This document shows, piece after piece, positions 63,647-64,000 of a stretch of 64,000 bases of DNA. The notes under the pieces were generated by a model. The model did not search any database. It worked only from the letters and a program-made list of their open reading frames with translations, and had not been told where the DNA came from. The position numbers and the translations under genes were made by a program. Within the stretch, counting starts at the first letter, position 1; the number at the start of each line of letters is the position of its first letter. The stretch covers positions 43,197 through 107,196 of the forward strand of contig JADJPF010000023.1 in NCBI GenBank assembly GCA_016713405.1. Direction: 5' to 3'. Source of the DNA: Blastocatellia bacterium. Its GTDB lineage: Bacteria; Acidobacteriota; Blastocatellia; Chloracidobacteriales; JADJPF01.

Positions 63647-64000
63647 ATGAAAAGTAGAGATTTTGAAGCAGGAATAAAATACTTAAAAGAAAATTTTCCA
63701 GAGCCTTGGAGCTTAATTATAGAAAAAGCATGTCGAGAGAATTTGCGGCATGACCCACAACCTAAACGAAGTAAATTTCTAGCTTATGCAAACCAACATA
63801 AATATGGCCCCAATGAAATTATGATATGTGAGGGAAATTTTAAGCAATTAGTCTTTGAAGTAATGCTTGAGAATGGAAAATGTACGGCTCCTAGTCTAAG
63901 CGATATGCCTATATACACAGGTATGATAGATACCTTAAGACCTTTTAAGGATAAAATAGTAAAACTAGTAAATGATAAAGACCTTGAAGTTTATAATGTT
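63647..64000 (+). CDS. Unknown protein, truncated by window end
   Basis: 118 codons are open from ATG 63647, with AAAAGGA nine bases upstream. The start is MKSRDFEAGIKYLKENFPEP; the visible sequence is soluble-looking, charged, with no signal or membrane segment. Cys and His occur in EKACRENLRHDPQPKRS but no clear motif. It follows the TonB-like gene by 55 bases. The family is not recognised. Confidence 0.5.
   Translation, partial: MKSRDFEAGIKYLKENFPEPWSLIIEKACRENLRHDPQPKRSKFLAYANQHKYGPNEIMICEGNFKQLVFEVMLENGKCTAPSLSDMPIYTGMIDTLRPFKDKIVKLVNDKDLEVYNV

Overview
The window looks like a chromosomal piece of an AT-rich member of the Acidobacteriota, most likely Blastocatellia. I infer this from its gene families: two Oar-like TonB-dependent receptors with an N-terminal carboxypeptidase-regulatory domain, PATAN (DUF4388)/J-domain proteins, a CarD regulator, TPR-CHAT and caspase-FGE proteins, ECF sigma factors of the TIGR02999 type, and a bifunctional homocysteine methyltransferase/MTHFR. 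I ran no database search. I saw no rRNA, tRNA, CRISPR array or complete transposase gene.

Layout. 1-8.4 kb (+): a polyhydroxyalkanoate (PHA)/fatty-acid locus with an alpha/beta hydrolase, a FabH-like thiolase, a phasin-like protein, a PhaJ-type hydratase with a degenerate hot-dog partner, an acyl-CoA synthetase, a class III-like PhaC, a secreted hydrolase and an MFS transporter. 8.4-9.3 kb: a toxin-antitoxin pair whose toxin 3' end is interrupted by a 172-bp MITE with an 8-bp target duplication. 9.4-10.7 kb: a secreted lipase behind a promoter-embedded inverted repeat. 10.7-17.9 kb (-): an ECF sigma gene, then a TPR-CHAT protease, an unknown protein and a trypsin-like protease in one apparent operon. 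18-23.7 kb: an Oar-like receptor divergent from a caspase-FGE fusion. 23.7-41 kb: housekeeping genes (purM, smc, metF-like, KDPG aldolase, M20 hydrolase, CarD), two PATAN/J-domain paralogues, a GDT1-type transporter and a glycosyltransferase. 41-48 kb: a heme protein, a beta-rich unknown protein, a receiver plus V4R-like pair and a second Oar-like receptor. 48.3-59.4 kb (-): a signalling and conflict block with an NB-ARC/TPR ATPase, a large FG-GAP/NHL secreted protein, a receiver-Ser/Thr kinase-ECF sigma fusion translationally coupled to a hybrid histidine kinase, and an MgtC/DUF4010 membrane protein. 59.5-64 kb: an aminotransferase, a type II NADH dehydrogenase, an RNA ligase, a TonB-like protein and a truncated unknown gene.

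The most interesting systems are the receiver-kinase-sigma fusion with its coupled histidine kinase (54.0-58.2 kb), the CHAT/unknown/trypsin operon (10.7-16.7 kb), and the MITE insertion that rewrote a toxin C-terminus (8.4-8.8 kb).

A caution on quality. At least nine genes are split by frameshifts. Nearly all fall in A or T runs of about 4-9 bases and leave both halves well conserved, which fits uncorrected homopolymer errors from long-read assembly better than true decay. Two in-frame TAA codons in smc differ in kind and deserve separate checking. Where halves clearly belong together I give one feature across the break and say so.
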